64,000 bases of DNA, from contig MGPE01000001.1 of the NCBI GenBank assembly GCA_001797335.1, positions 1 to 64,000 on the forward strand, written 5' to 3'. Source of the stretch: Deltaproteobacteria bacterium GWA2_38_16 (lineage in GTDB: Bacteria > Bdellovibrionota > JACOXK01 > 2-02-FULL-40-11). Position 1 is the stretch's first letter. Every line of letters starts with the position of its first letter. Position numbers and translations under genes: made by a program. Below are positions 52,708 through 61,344 of the stretch, piece after piece. A model generated the notes under the pieces. The model saw only the letters and a list, made by a program, of their open reading frames with translations, ran no database searches and had not been told where the DNA came from.

Positions 52708-53823
52708 CTAAATCCTCATAGGCATAACAACACAGACATAGTTGCTGTCCCCTTCTCCTCTTAAAATTCCGGGACTTAACTTATCATTGAGTTCTAAAGT
52801 CACTTGATCTGTATTCATTGCATTTAGAGCGTCCATAAAATACTTAGCATTAAATCCTGTTTCTAAGGCTCCGCCTGTATAAGAAATTTCAATTTCTTCT
52901 TTGGCCTCCCCTAACTCTGGATTACTGGTTGAAATTTCAAGGAGGTGAGGTTTAATCGTAAATTTAATGGCCTTAGATCTTTCATTAGATAGAAGAGACA
53001 CTCTTTTTAAACATCCTAAGAATTTTTCTCTATTTAGGGTGATTTTCTTTTTATTATTAGAAGGGATTACCTGTTCATAGTCTGGATATTCACCATCAAT
53101 AAGTCTAATAAAGAGAACTACTTTTTCTTTTTTAATAATGACATTACTGGTATCAAACCCTATTTGATAGTTTCCTTCCTCTTCTTCTAATAGCTTTTTA
53201 AGCTCCGTTAAGCCCTTCCTTGGAATAATAACACCTCTGGTAAAGGTTAGCTCCTTTGAGAAATCTAACGCCTTATTAATGAGGCTTAATCGATGCCCAT
53301 CTGTGGCTACCATGCGAACCATTTCTCCTGCTTTTTTAGGTTTTTCAAAAAAAACACCATTTAAATGATACCTGGTTTCATCATTTGAAACAGAAAAGAT
53401 GGTTTTAGAAATCATTTCCTGAAGATCTTGAGGCTTAATTTCATAAAATTTCTTATCTTTATAATTCGCAATGGTTGGATAATCTTCAGCAGATAAGCCC
53501 ACAATATTAAAAAGAGCTTTCCCTGAAATAATTTCAACCCAAAAGTTTTCTTTTTTTCTAAAAGAAACCTTTCCTTCTGGTGCCTCTCGAACAATGTCAT
53601 GCAGGTTCCTAGCTGGGAGTGTAATGCTGCCTTCTTTTGTTACAGAGGCTGGATAGCTTCCTCGAATACCTACTTCTAAATCTGTTGCAGTAATGACAAG
53701 CTGCCCTTTTTTTGCTTCTAAAAGAACATTTGCCAAAATAGGCATGGCTGTTCTTCTTTCCACAATTCCTTGTACTCTGTGCAATCCTGTGAGTAGTTCA
53801 TTTTTATCTATTGTAAATTCCAT
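52708..53823 (-). CDS. dnaN: DNA polymerase III beta clamp
   Basis: A 371-residue sliding clamp of three similar domains. Seen: MEFTIDKNELLTGLHRVQGIVERR, PILANVLLEA, TATDLEVGIRG, LPARNLHDIVREAPEG, FVATDGHRLS-like MVATDGHRLSL and the C-terminal YVCVVMPMRI. It tethers polymerase III and many repair proteins to DNA. An AAGGAG ribosome site precedes the ATG, directly downstream of the unwinding side of oriC. Confidence 0.97.
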   Translation of the reverse strand: MEFTIDKNELLTGLHRVQGIVERRTAMPILANVLLEAKKGQLVITATDLEVGIRGSYPASVTKEGSITLPARNLHDIVREAPEGKVSFRKKENFWVEIISGKALFNIVGLSAEDYPTIANYKDKKFYEIKPQDLQEMISKTIFSVSNDETRYHLNGVFFEKPKKAGEMVRMVATDGHRLSLINKALDFSKELTFTRGVIIPRKGLTELKKLLEEEEGNYQIGFDTSNVIIKKEKVVLFIRLIDGEYPDYEQVIPSNNKKKITLNREKFLGCLKRVSLLSNERSKAIKFTIKPHLLEISTSNPELGEAKEEIEISYTGGALETGFNAKYFMDALNAMNTDQVTLELNDKLSPGILRGEGDSNYVCVVMPMRI

Positions 53824-54365
53824 AATTCACTCTCCTTTAATGAGTTATCCCCAATGATAGGGGATACTGTTGTTTCTTTATAAATATAATATATAAATAT
53901 AGTAGTAGTAGTAGTACCTGTGGATTTGTTCATAACACAGCTAACTCCACGTATCCAATGAATAATCTCTTGTGCACAATCTGTGTATAGAAAAGGGGAT
54001 AAAAAAGCAAGATCTGTGGATATGTAAAATAGTGAACAGCCATACACACCCTTTTAATAAGTTTATCCACAGGCGGATATGTTTTTTTAACATGTGAATG
54101 ATTTTTATTCATAGTTATGCACAAAAAATATTTTTTAGAAAGTAAATTTTATAGTTATCCACAGAAAATGGACAAGAGGTCTCTCTTTTTTTTGTTGTAA
54201 ATATAAAGTAGCTCTTTTTATATATGTGGAAAAAGAATGTAACATATTGAAATAACATACATTTTTTATGTGAACAAAATGTTAATAAAGAAAGGATTAG
54301 TTTTGATAAAAAATAATTATACACAGCTTTTCCACAGCGTATCCACAGTGTTATAAACATTGATA
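53824..54365. other. oriC: Chromosomal replication origin (oriC) between dnaN and dnaA
   Basis: The 542 bases hold no credible gene. Perfect DnaA boxes TTATCCACA lie at 54063-54071 and 54155-54163. Single-mismatch boxes lie at 53845-53853, 54015-54023 (reverse), 54115-54123, 54225-54233 (reverse), 54317-54325, 54328-54336 and 54339-54347; weaker ones lie at 53919-53927 and 53982-53990 (reverse). A DnaA-trio sits at 53900-53914, followed toward dnaN by a 20-30 base stretch of A/T only (about 53877-53900) that is the likely unwinding element. Gene orientation switches around this locus. Start of bidirectional replication here is inferred but strongly supported. Confidence 0.92.
53900..53927 (-). 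promoter_or_regulatory. DnaA-trio basal unwinding element
   Basis: On the minus strand a DnaA-box-like AAATCCACA (53927-53919) is followed by GGTA and then five tandem CTA triplets (53914-53900), leading into A/T-only sequence. This is the order described for the bacterial basal origin unwinding system (DnaA box, GC-rich spacer, 3'-GAT-5' trios, unwinding region), here unusually regular. Confidence 0.8.
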
Positions 54366-55733
54366 TCAACAGTTTTGGCTTTCTACAATTTTTTCTATGG
54401 AGTCGAGATCTTTCTTAAATACGGGATCTTCTTGAGCCATCTGAGATATTTTCCGAACTGCATGCATGACTGTTGAGTGGTCTTTTCCTCCAAATGTTTT
54501 TCCAATCTCAGGAAATGATTTTTGAGTATATTTTCTACAAAGGTACATAGCTACCTGTCTTGGATGTGAAAGAATTTTTAGTTTTTTCTTAGATTTTAAG
54601 TCTATCACCTTTACATTATAAAACGTGGCTACGTTTCTTTGGATGTCTTCCAAAGAGATAGAAACGGGTTTTTGTTGAATAACATTTTTTAGAACTTCTT
54701 TAGCCAAATCAACACTTACTTCCATCCCTGTAAGAGAGGCAAAAGCGCCAATTCTAATAAGAGAACCCTCTAATTCTCGCACATTAGACTTAATATTTGT
54801 GGCAAGATAAATCGCCACATCATCGGGAAGATAAATATCATCGCTTTCGGCTTTGTTTTTAAGAATGGCAATGCGCGTTTCCATCTCGGGGGGTTGAATA
54901 TCTGCAATAAGCCCCCATTCGAAACGCGTTCGCAGGCGCTCTTCTAATCCCTTAATATCTTTTGGAAATTGGTCGCTCGTAACTACAATTTGTCTTCTAG
55001 AGCCATGAAGCGTGTTAAACGTATGAAAAAACTCTTCTTGAGTTCTATCTTTTCCAGCCAAAAATTGAATGTCATCCATTAAAAGAGCATCACATTGGTC
55101 TCTGTATTTTTTTCGAAAAAACTCCATTTTTTCATAACGAAGACAATTAATGAGCTCATTCATAAAGCGCTCTGAAGAGATATAGCAAATCCTGAGTGAT
55201 GGATTTTTCTTGAGCATGTGGTTCCCAATGGCATTTAAGAGATGAGTTTTTCCTAATCCAACACCCCCAAAGACAAAAAGGGGATTATAGCTTCCACCGG
55301 GCTGTTCGGCGGCAGCATAGGCAGCAGCATGAGAGAATTGATTACTGGCCCCCACTACAAAATTTTCAAAAGTATATTTCGGATTTAAAGCATCCCCCGC
55401 ATTATTTCTTTGAGGAGAAACCTGAACAGAAATATTAGAGGTCTCTCCGGGAGTAAGTACGGCGGATACGGTTTTTTCGGAGGGCTCGGGAACGGCACCC
55501 ACTTTAAAAATAAGCTCATAGCTTCTGCCCGTCATTTGTTTTAAAGAGTCTTTAATAAAAATAATATAATTATTATCGAAAAACCAATCTTCATAAAATT
55601 TATTTGGAACGCCAATTTCAATAGCAGAGTCTGTAACGGAAAGTGCCTTAGTTGGATCTATCCAGTTTTTATAACTTTGTGGAGCTATTTTTTCTTTGAT
55701 TTTATCGAGAACCTGATCCCACAGTTGATTCAT
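54366..55733 (-). CDS. dnaA: Chromosomal replication initiator protein DnaA
   Basis: A 455-residue initiator from the ATG at 55733 (MNQLWDQVLDKIKEKI); a TTG two codons upstream is less likely. Domain I (about 1-80), a short linker, AAA+ domain (Walker A GGVGLGKTHLLNAIG, Walker B LLMDDIQFLAGK, arginine finger region RLRTRFEWGL) and domain IV helix-turn-helix with the DnaA signature GGKDHSTVMHA. It binds the boxes in the adjacent intergenic region and melts oriC. Transcribed toward oriC and dnaN. Confidence 0.97.
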   Translation of the reverse strand: MNQLWDQVLDKIKEKIAPQSYKNWIDPTKALSVTDSAIEIGVPNKFYEDWFFDNNYIIFIKDSLKQMTGRSYELIFKVGAVPEPSEKTVSAVLTPGETSNISVQVSPQRNNAGDALNPKYTFENFVVGASNQFSHAAAYAAAEQPGGSYNPLFVFGGVGLGKTHLLNAIGNHMLKKNPSLRICYISSERFMNELINCLRYEKMEFFRKKYRDQCDALLMDDIQFLAGKDRTQEEFFHTFNTLHGSRRQIVVTSDQFPKDIKGLEERLRTRFEWGLIADIQPPEMETRIAILKNKAESDDIYLPDDVAIYLATNIKSNVRELEGSLIRIGAFASLTGMEVSVDLAKEVLKNVIQQKPVSISLEDIQRNVATFYNVKVIDLKSKKKLKILSHPRQVAMYLCRKYTQKSFPEIGKTFGGKDHSTVMHAVRKISQMAQEDPVFKKDLDSIEKIVESQNC

Positions 55734-55798
55734 AAACAATACCTATTAAAAAGAAAATAAATTTTAATGGCTGAAGGTATCAAAAAGAAAAAGTCATA

Positions 55799-57421
55799 TC
55801 AAGGCAAAAAATGATGGCCACAGAGATTTAATTTATCATCAATGAGTTTATGGCCCCCTTCTATTCCACTACATCCTAAAACAGTATGAAAAAAATTATC
55901 ATGAGAAAGTGGTGCGGGGATTTTTTTAGCTTTAATAAGGTTCTCAAATTTATGTTTATTGGCACCTGTTTTTAAAAACGCATCGGAGGCCCAAATTATA
56001 AAAGGAACCTGAAGTTGTTCAATGGGAGCCATTTCAAGTGGAGCGCCATGTAAGAAAATCCCCTTTTCACCTAGAGATTCACCGTGATCAGATGTGTAAA
56101 GTAAGAGAGCATTTTTATTCGTCAAAAGAGAGATAACCTCATCAAGAAAAAAATCTGTGTAAGCAATAGAGGCGTCATATGTATTATTAAGTTCTTCGCT
56201 TGTGCACGACTTAATATCGCTCTTTCGGCACATATTTTGAAAAGAGTGTCTAAAGTTATCAGGAAAGCGATCTAGGTATTTATGGTGGGAGCCAACAGTA
56301 TGTAAAATAATGAGTTGATTTCCGTCCTGCTTTAACGCCTCTGTTAAGGGCTGTATCAGCAATTCATCTGTTAAAATGGGTTTGCCAGAGTCTACAAGAA
56401 TTGAATATTTCATTTTAAGCACATCATAGCCCCAATATTTCTGATATAAATAATTGATGATTTGAAGCGAATATATATGTGTTTTAAAATGAAGGTTTTT
56501 AAAAATAGAAACAAATGAAGTCTCAGTAATGGGCTGACTTATGTCCTTGCACATTCGGCGATTAAAAAGAAGGCTTAGGGACGATGTAGTAAAGGTTGCG
56601 CACGCCATGGTTTTTTGAAAGGAGATTAGATTTTTTCTAAGACTTAATTTTGGGTTAGTATTTTTGTTATAGCCATTTAATGAAAAATGATCCCACCTAG
56701 CACTTTCCCCAATAACGATAACAATTTTTAAATTATTCGTTTTGGGGGGCAATTTAAAAGTATCTAATTGGCTTATATCTTTTAAATGGGGCGCCTTAGC
56801 TTCTGGACGAAATTTAGAAAAATAGGTGTATGTGGCAGCAACAAGATCTAAGGGGGAATGAGAATACATCATATAAACTTTTTTTGGGGATCGAACCGCT
56901 CCTTTTTCTTCAGACAAAGTACCTGTTACAAAGAGAAGAAGAATGGCCAGACAGATTGAAACAATAGTTGAGATTAAGCCATAAACGATGTTTTTCTTAT
57001 TTAATTTTTTAAATTTAAGAAGCAAGATAAAAATGGATGGAAGCAAAGCAGTGGGAAGGAGCCAAAAAAACAATGAAGACGAAAGAAGCTCCATACCTAA
57101 ACCTATGTCTGTGGTTAAGCTAGTCCCAATTAGCTCCCCTGTTATTATAGAGCCATAATTTAACCGGTAAAAAACAATGATAGATGTAATCCATATTATT
57201 GTAATGGAAGTTATTTTTAGAACATGTTTTTGAAAGGAAAAAAAATTAATAATGGGGAAAAAACAGAAAAAAAAGATCAAAGAATATTGTAGTATTATTG
57301 AGAGCGGATCAGCATCATGTCTTACAATATTGATTATATTTAAAACTAAAATATAGAAAGAAAAACAAGCAGCATAAAAAATTCGCGAAGCAGAAATAGT
57401 AAACATGGGGCCATAAAACAT
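55799..57421 (-). CDS. Phosphoethanolamine transferase (EptA-like sulfatase fold)
   Basis: A 540-residue membrane enzyme with about five N-terminal helices (about 10-180) and a periplasmic alkaline-phosphatase-fold domain. Zn/catalytic motifs are visible: VIVIGESARWDHFSLNGY, nucleophile Thr in MACATFTTSS, HTVGSHHKYLDRFP and YTSDHGESLGEKGIFLHG. Family members move phosphoethanolamine from phosphatidylethanolamine to lipid A or glycans, often giving polymyxin resistance. An alternative ATG at residue 6 (57406) follows a TTGACA-17-TTTTAT promoter-like pair by six bases. It separates dnaA from rpmH, which are adjacent in many bacteria. The acceptor is unknown. Confidence 0.88.
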   Translation of the reverse strand: MFYGPMFTISASRIFYAACFSFYILVLNIINIVRHDADPLSIILQYSLIFFFCFFPIINFFSFQKHVLKITSITIIWITSIIVFYRLNYGSIITGELIGTSLTTDIGLGMELLSSSLFFWLLPTALLPSIFILLLKFKKLNKKNIVYGLISTIVSICLAILLLFVTGTLSEEKGAVRSPKKVYMMYSHSPLDLVAATYTYFSKFRPEAKAPHLKDISQLDTFKLPPKTNNLKIVIVIGESARWDHFSLNGYNKNTNPKLSLRKNLISFQKTMACATFTTSSLSLLFNRRMCKDISQPITETSFVSIFKNLHFKTHIYSLQIINYLYQKYWGYDVLKMKYSILVDSGKPILTDELLIQPLTEALKQDGNQLIILHTVGSHHKYLDRFPDNFRHSFQNMCRKSDIKSCTSEELNNTYDASIAYTDFFLDEVISLLTNKNALLLYTSDHGESLGEKGIFLHGAPLEMAPIEQLQVPFIIWASDAFLKTGANKHKFENLIKAKKIPAPLSHDNFFHTVLGCSGIEGGHKLIDDKLNLCGHHFLP

Positions 57422-57454
57422 ATATTTTAGGTGTTTGTCAACGAGTCCACATCC

Positions 57455-57483
57455 TTGACAAAAAAATGAAAATATGGTCTACG
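57455..57483 (+). promoter_or_regulatory. Putative promoter of the rpmH-rnpA-yidC-mnmE run
   Basis: A perfect TTGACA (57455-57460) precedes a weaker -10 region around TCTACG (57478-57483), ten bases before the rpmH ATG. The -35 is convincing, the -10 is not. Confidence 0.4.
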
Positions 57484-57493
57484 CTAAAGCCAT

Positions 57494-57643
57494 ATGAAGA
57501 GAACTTATCAGCCCAGTAACCTTCGCAGAAAAAGAACGCACGGCTTTTTAAAACGTCAGTCTTCTCCGGGGGGAAGAAATGTTTTAAGAAGACGAAGGGC
57601 TAAAGGGCGACACGTTCTTGTCCCACAAATTGCCACCAAGTAA
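57494..57643 (+). CDS. rpmH: Ribosomal protein bL34
   Basis: A 49-residue basic protein, [18 protein letters not shown] at its start and a run of Arg/Lys ending VPQIATK. The family is typically 44-50 residues; the end is slightly extended. It belongs to the large ribosomal subunit. It lies six bases before rnpA in the classical rpmH-rnpA order. Confidence 0.97.
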   Translation: MKRTYQPSNLRRKRTHGFLKRQSSPGGRNVLRRRRAKGRHVLVPQIATK

Positions 57644-57648
57644 ATGAC

Positions 57649-58050
57649 ATGCCCAAGGCGCAATTTACGAAACAGCAACGACTTTTAAAGCAAAATGAAT
57701 TTCAGTACACATTGAAATGTGGTGTAAGACAAGAAACCACACATTTTATAGTGTTTTTTTCTAAAAACGACTGCGAAACACATCGGCTTGGAATTATTGT
57801 CAGCAGAAAAGTAGGGAATGCGGTTATAAGGAACAGAATTAAAAGAGTGGCAAGAGAATATTTTAGGCAATTTAATACAGAACATCTTTTTAAAAATTCT
57901 TTTTATGATATCGTTTTAATTGGGAAAAAAAATTTAAACGTAAATTTGGGATTAGAACAAGTATGTAAAGAAATGCAAAGTGTATATGAAAAAAATCCTT
58001 ATTGGTTTTATCACGATGTATCAATGGACGTTGGCCGGGCTATTGCCTAG
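57649..58050 (+). CDS. rnpA: Ribonuclease P protein component
   Basis: A 133-residue basic protein that assists the RNase P RNA in trimming tRNA 5' ends. The RNR-type motif SRKVGNAVIRNRIKRVARE is complete, and HRLGIIVSRKVG precedes it. It overlaps yidD by about 71 bases, as seen in many genomes. Confidence 0.94.
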   Translation: MPKAQFTKQQRLLKQNEFQYTLKCGVRQETTHFIVFFSKNDCETHRLGIIVSRKVGNAVIRNRIKRVAREYFRQFNTEHLFKNSFYDIVLIGKKNLNVNLGLEQVCKEMQSVYEKNPYWFYHDVSMDVGRAIA

Positions 58051-58201
58051 GCAATGTCGATTTTTGCCCTCTTGTTCTTGCTATGCCAAAGAAGCCATCC
58101 GTGAAAGGGGCGCCGTGAGAGGATTATATATGAGCATCTTAAGGATTTTAAGATGTCATCCTTGGGCGGAAGGCGGGATAGATCCTGTTTTAAGGAAATA
58201 A
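57980..58201 (+). CDS. yidD: Membrane protein insertion efficiency factor YidD
   Basis: A 73-residue protein with an amphipathic N-terminal helix (ILIGFITMYQWTLAGLLP) and the family motif CRFLPSCSCYAKEAI, then GLYMSILRILRCHPWAEGGIDPV. It helps YidC-dependent membrane insertion. A second in-frame ATG lies two codons in. It overlaps rnpA and ends three bases before yidC. Confidence 0.93.
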   Translation: MYMKKILIGFITMYQWTLAGLLPRQCRFLPSCSCYAKEAIRERGAVRGLYMSILRILRCHPWAEGGIDPVLRK

Positions 58202-58204
58202 CTT

Positions 58205-59821
58205 ATGGATCAAATGGAAAAAAGAGCATTTTTGGCCGTTGTTTTATCTTTGGCTATCCTTATTTTTTGGCAAATTTTCTTTTTAAAGAAAAATGTGCCC
58301 CCTCAAGAAGTATCCGCTCCCAAAACAGCACAACCAGAAAAACAAACTAAAAAGACAGAAGTACCACAAATAGTGGAGAAAAATACAGAAGCACCAATAG
58401 GAGCGTCTTTTCAGGGAGAAAAAGAAGAGGAGGTTATTTTAGAAACGGAGCTTTATCGGGCCACATTTTCTTCTTATGGAGGAACGCTTAAAAGCTGGAA
58501 GCTTAAAAAATATAAAAATAAAACTGGAAAAGAAGGAGAGTCTATTGAGCTTGTAACTCAAAAAGATCCTCAGTTTTATCCTTTTTTTCTTCGATTTTCT
58601 CGCCCAGCCCTAGAATATGTACAAACGCTTCCTTATGAAATAAGGCAACAAACACCCACTACTATTACTTTTTTATATCGAGAAAGAAAAATTAAAATAG
58701 AACGCACCTATGAGCTTTATACAGACAAATATGAAATTAATCATACCACTAAAATTTGGCCACAAAAGGAAGATTTTAAAGGGGATGTATTCTTAGGAAC
58801 ATCTGAGGGCGTGATGGATGCCCCCAAACACAATATTTTAACGGCGCCCTACGCCGATGTCCGAAATTTTATTTTTCATACACAGGATAAAACGACGCGA
58901 GAAAAAGTATCTGATCTTAAAGAAAATCAAGAAATAAAGTCTGTTATCAGTTGGGCGGGGAGTGAAAACCAATATTTTATTTCTGCTTTTATCAATACAT
59001 CCTTTGTAAAGCCCTACTTATTTATTTCATCGTCTCAGCTGGGCGGCGGAAATATTGAACTTCAATACCCTTTTTATCGAGAAAAAAATGAAGAAATGTT
59101 CGAACTTAAGGCAAAGGCATTTTTTGGCCCAAAGGAAATGGGGGCTTTAAAAGCGGCGGGATCGGATTTAGAAGAAGCCATTAATTTTGGCGTTTTTTCT
59201 GTTTTTTGTATCATTCTTTTAAAGACGTTAAATTTTCTTTATTTTCTTATCCCAAATTATGGAGTGTCTATTATTCTTCTTACGGTTTTAATTCGTATTC
59301 TTTTTCATCCACTGACGAAAAAAAGCTATGTTTCAATGAGAGAAATGCAACGCATTCAACCCCAAATTGCAAAGATTAAAGAAAAATTTAAAGACGACAA
59401 AACACAAATGAATAAAGAAGTGATGGATCTTATGCGAGCCAACAAGGTAAATCCCCTGGGGGGATGCCTGCCACTTCTGGTACAAATGCCCGTTTTCTTT
59501 GCTCTGTATCGAGTGCTGTATAATGCGATTGAACTTTACCAAGCGCCCTTTTTTGGCTGGATTCAGGATCTTTCTACCAAAGATCCCTATTATGTATTGC
59601 CTGTTCTCATGGGAATTTCCATGTTTGTTCAACAAAAAATGACTCCTTCGACCACCATGGATCCCGCTCAACAAAAAATGATGCTTTTTATGCCCATTAT
59701 TTTTTCTTTTTTTATGGTTGCCCTTCCCTCGGGGCTTGTGCTTTATATTTTATTTAGTACAGTTCTTCAGCTTGCCTCCCAATATTTAGTCAATAGAGAC
59801 CTGATTAAAAAGGGGCTCTAA
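58205..59821 (+). CDS. yidC: Membrane protein insertase YidC
   Basis: A 538-residue inner-membrane insertase of the Gram-negative type: N-terminal helix (about 7-25), Lys/Glu/Pro-rich linker, large periplasmic beta domain (about 75-310) and five-helix core from about 340 on, with LIRILFHPLTKKSYVSMREM, NPLGGCLPLLVQMPVFFALY and LPSGLVLYILFSTVLQLASQ. It inserts membrane proteins alone or with SecYEG. The long periplasmic domain supports a diderm host. Confidence 0.96.
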   Translation: MDQMEKRAFLAVVLSLAILIFWQIFFLKKNVPPQEVSAPKTAQPEKQTKKTEVPQIVEKNTEAPIGASFQGEKEEEVILETELYRATFSSYGGTLKSWKLKKYKNKTGKEGESIELVTQKDPQFYPFFLRFSRPALEYVQTLPYEIRQQTPTTITFLYRERKIKIERTYELYTDKYEINHTTKIWPQKEDFKGDVFLGTSEGVMDAPKHNILTAPYADVRNFIFHTQDKTTREKVSDLKENQEIKSVISWAGSENQYFISAFINTSFVKPYLFISSSQLGGGNIELQYPFYREKNEEMFELKAKAFFGPKEMGALKAAGSDLEEAINFGVFSVFCIILLKTLNFLYFLIPNYGVSIILLTVLIRILFHPLTKKSYVSMREMQRIQPQIAKIKEKFKDDKTQMNKEVMDLMRANKVNPLGGCLPLLVQMPVFFALYRVLYNAIELYQAPFFGWIQDLSTKDPYYVLPVLMGISMFVQQKMTPSTTMDPAQQKMMLFMPIIFSFFMVALPSGLVLYILFSTVLQLASQYLVNRDLIKKGL

Positions 59822-59834
59822 AGTTATTTTTTAT

Positions 59835-61208
59835 ATGAAAAATGTAGAAGATACGATTGCTGCTATTGCTACGGCCCAGGGTGAGGCCGCTATTGGTATT
59901 ATAAGGCTTAGCGGAAACAGCGCTTTTAATATTGTCGATAGTTTTTTTGTATCCACAAAAAAAAGAATTCACAAACCATCACGCAAGTTAATCCATGGAA
60001 TTCTTCAAGACAAAAACCGAATTTTAGATGAAGTATTGGTGAATTATAGGCGGGGCCCTAAGTCTTATACCGGGGAAGATATGGTAGAAATTTATGCCCA
60101 TGGAGGCACAGTAGTTCTATCAGAGATTTTAACCCTTTTTCTGACGAACGGAGCAAGGCTTGCTGAGCCAGGAGAATTTACGTTTCGGGCTTTTTTAAAT
60201 GGAAAAATGGATTTGGCCCAAGCTGAAGCTGTTATTGATGTTATTCAAGCCAAAAATAAAGAAGCCCTAAAAATTGCACAACAACAACTTCAAGGAAAAC
60301 TCTCTAAAGAAATTTTAAGTATCAAAGAAATTTTAGTAGAGGTTTTGGCACACACAGAAGCAGCTATTGATTTTTCAACCGAGGATATTGATGTTTTTTC
60401 GTCTGAAGAAATGGCACAAAAAATTAAAAAAGCGGAAACAAAAACACAAATAATTTTAAATACTTACGAGAGAGGAAAGCAGTTACAAGAAGGCATTCGA
60501 GTGGCCATTATTGGAAGGCCTAATGTCGGAAAATCTTCTTTGTTAAATGCTTTTTTAAATAGAGAAAGAGCCATTGTGACAGAAGAAGAAGGGACAACCC
60601 GAGATACCATTGAGGAAGAATTTTTTTATCAAGGGGTAGGGTTTCGATTTATTGACACAGCAGGAATTCGAGAAGCACATAATAAAGCTGAAAAAATAGG
60701 GATTGAACATTCTTTTGAAAAAATGAAAACAGCAGATGTAGTTTTAATTGTTATCGACGGAAGCTCCTCTCTTTTTCCACAAGATAGAGTCCTCCTAGAC
60801 ATGTCTTTTTCGCAGAAAAAAATAGTTGTTTTAAATAAAATAGATGTCCCCCAAAATACTTATATAGAGATAGAAGTAAAAAAATTTAGATACTCAACGC
60901 TTAGAAAAGTTTCAGCGCTCAAAAAAGAAGGAATTAAAGAACTTTTAAGTGCCATCCATCAAGAAGCCACCGCTCAACATATTAACTCAGAAGATGTTTT
61001 AATTACTAAGGAACGGCACAAAATGGCACTAGAAAACGCCACGCGATATTTAAATGATTATTTGGAAGGAGCAAAAGAAAAAAGAGCGTTAGAATTTTTA
61101 GCCCTGGATTTAAAAAGTGCAGTAAATGAACTAGAGCTTATTTTAGGACGAGTGACAACGGAAGACGTTTATGACAAGATCTTTAGTTCGTTTTGTATAG
61201 GGAAGTAA
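59835..61208 (+). CDS. mnmE: tRNA modification GTPase MnmE
   Basis: A 457-residue GTPase making cmnm5U34 in tRNA with MnmG. The N-terminal folate-binding domain begins DTIAAIATAQGEAAIGIIRLSG, the G domain (about 216-375) has GRPNVGKSSLLNAFL, TTRDTIEE, DTAGI and NKID, and the C-terminus is the required FCIGK. No clear ribosome site is seen before the ATG. The palindromic element follows the stop codon by 26 bases. Confidence 0.97.
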   Translation: MKNVEDTIAAIATAQGEAAIGIIRLSGNSAFNIVDSFFVSTKKRIHKPSRKLIHGILQDKNRILDEVLVNYRRGPKSYTGEDMVEIYAHGGTVVLSEILTLFLTNGARLAEPGEFTFRAFLNGKMDLAQAEAVIDVIQAKNKEALKIAQQQLQGKLSKEILSIKEILVEVLAHTEAAIDFSTEDIDVFSSEEMAQKIKKAETKTQIILNTYERGKQLQEGIRVAIIGRPNVGKSSLLNAFLNRERAIVTEEEGTTRDTIEEEFFYQGVGFRFIDTAGIREAHNKAEKIGIEHSFEKMKTADVVLIVIDGSSSLFPQDRVLLDMSFSQKKIVVLNKIDVPQNTYIEIEVKKFRYSTLRKVSALKKEGIKELLSAIHQEATAQHINSEDVLITKERHKMALENATRYLNDYLEGAKEKRALEFLALDLKSAVNELELILGRVTTEDVYDKIFSSFCIGK

Positions 61209-61234
61209 TTGGCTTAAGAATTATGTAACTAGGT

Positions 61235-61320
61235 GGGTGGCATCGAAGGAGAGGCTCCATCGACGCGACCGGAACGAAGTGAGGACGAACGATGGAGAGC
61301 GTCCTTCGATGACAGGACCC
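61235..61320 (+). repeat. GC-rich palindromic element, copy B, between mnmE and mnmG
   Basis: Second copy of the element found in uvrD, about 85% identical over 87 aligned columns. Arms 61241-61262 and 61290-61311 pair over 18 of 22 positions (10 and 8 bp blocks with a 4-nt internal bulge) around a 27-base loop. Relative to copy A, two arm pairs change together (A-T to G-C and T-A to C-G), so the hairpin looks maintained. It would be transcribed in the 136-base mnmE-mnmG spacer and could affect the message; there is no T-run after it, so a simple terminator is unlikely. Confidence 0.8.
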
Positions 61321-61344
61321 ATGTATTTTCTTGGTTAGGGGGAT

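Noticed and set aside
53900-53916. Simple trinucleotide microsatellite
   Set aside because: The TAG/CTA repeat is placed precisely between a DnaA-box-like site with GC spacer and the A/T-only region, so the DnaA-trio reading explains it better.
53930-54369. Small open frames inside the dnaA-dnaN spacer
   Set aside because: They run through DnaA boxes and AT-rich origin sequence, have no ribosome sites and encode Phe/Tyr/Lys-rich low-complexity peptides.
61235-61320. Rho-independent terminator after mnmE
   Set aside because: The hairpin is long with a 27-base loop and no T-run follows; its second copy lies inside a coding gene.
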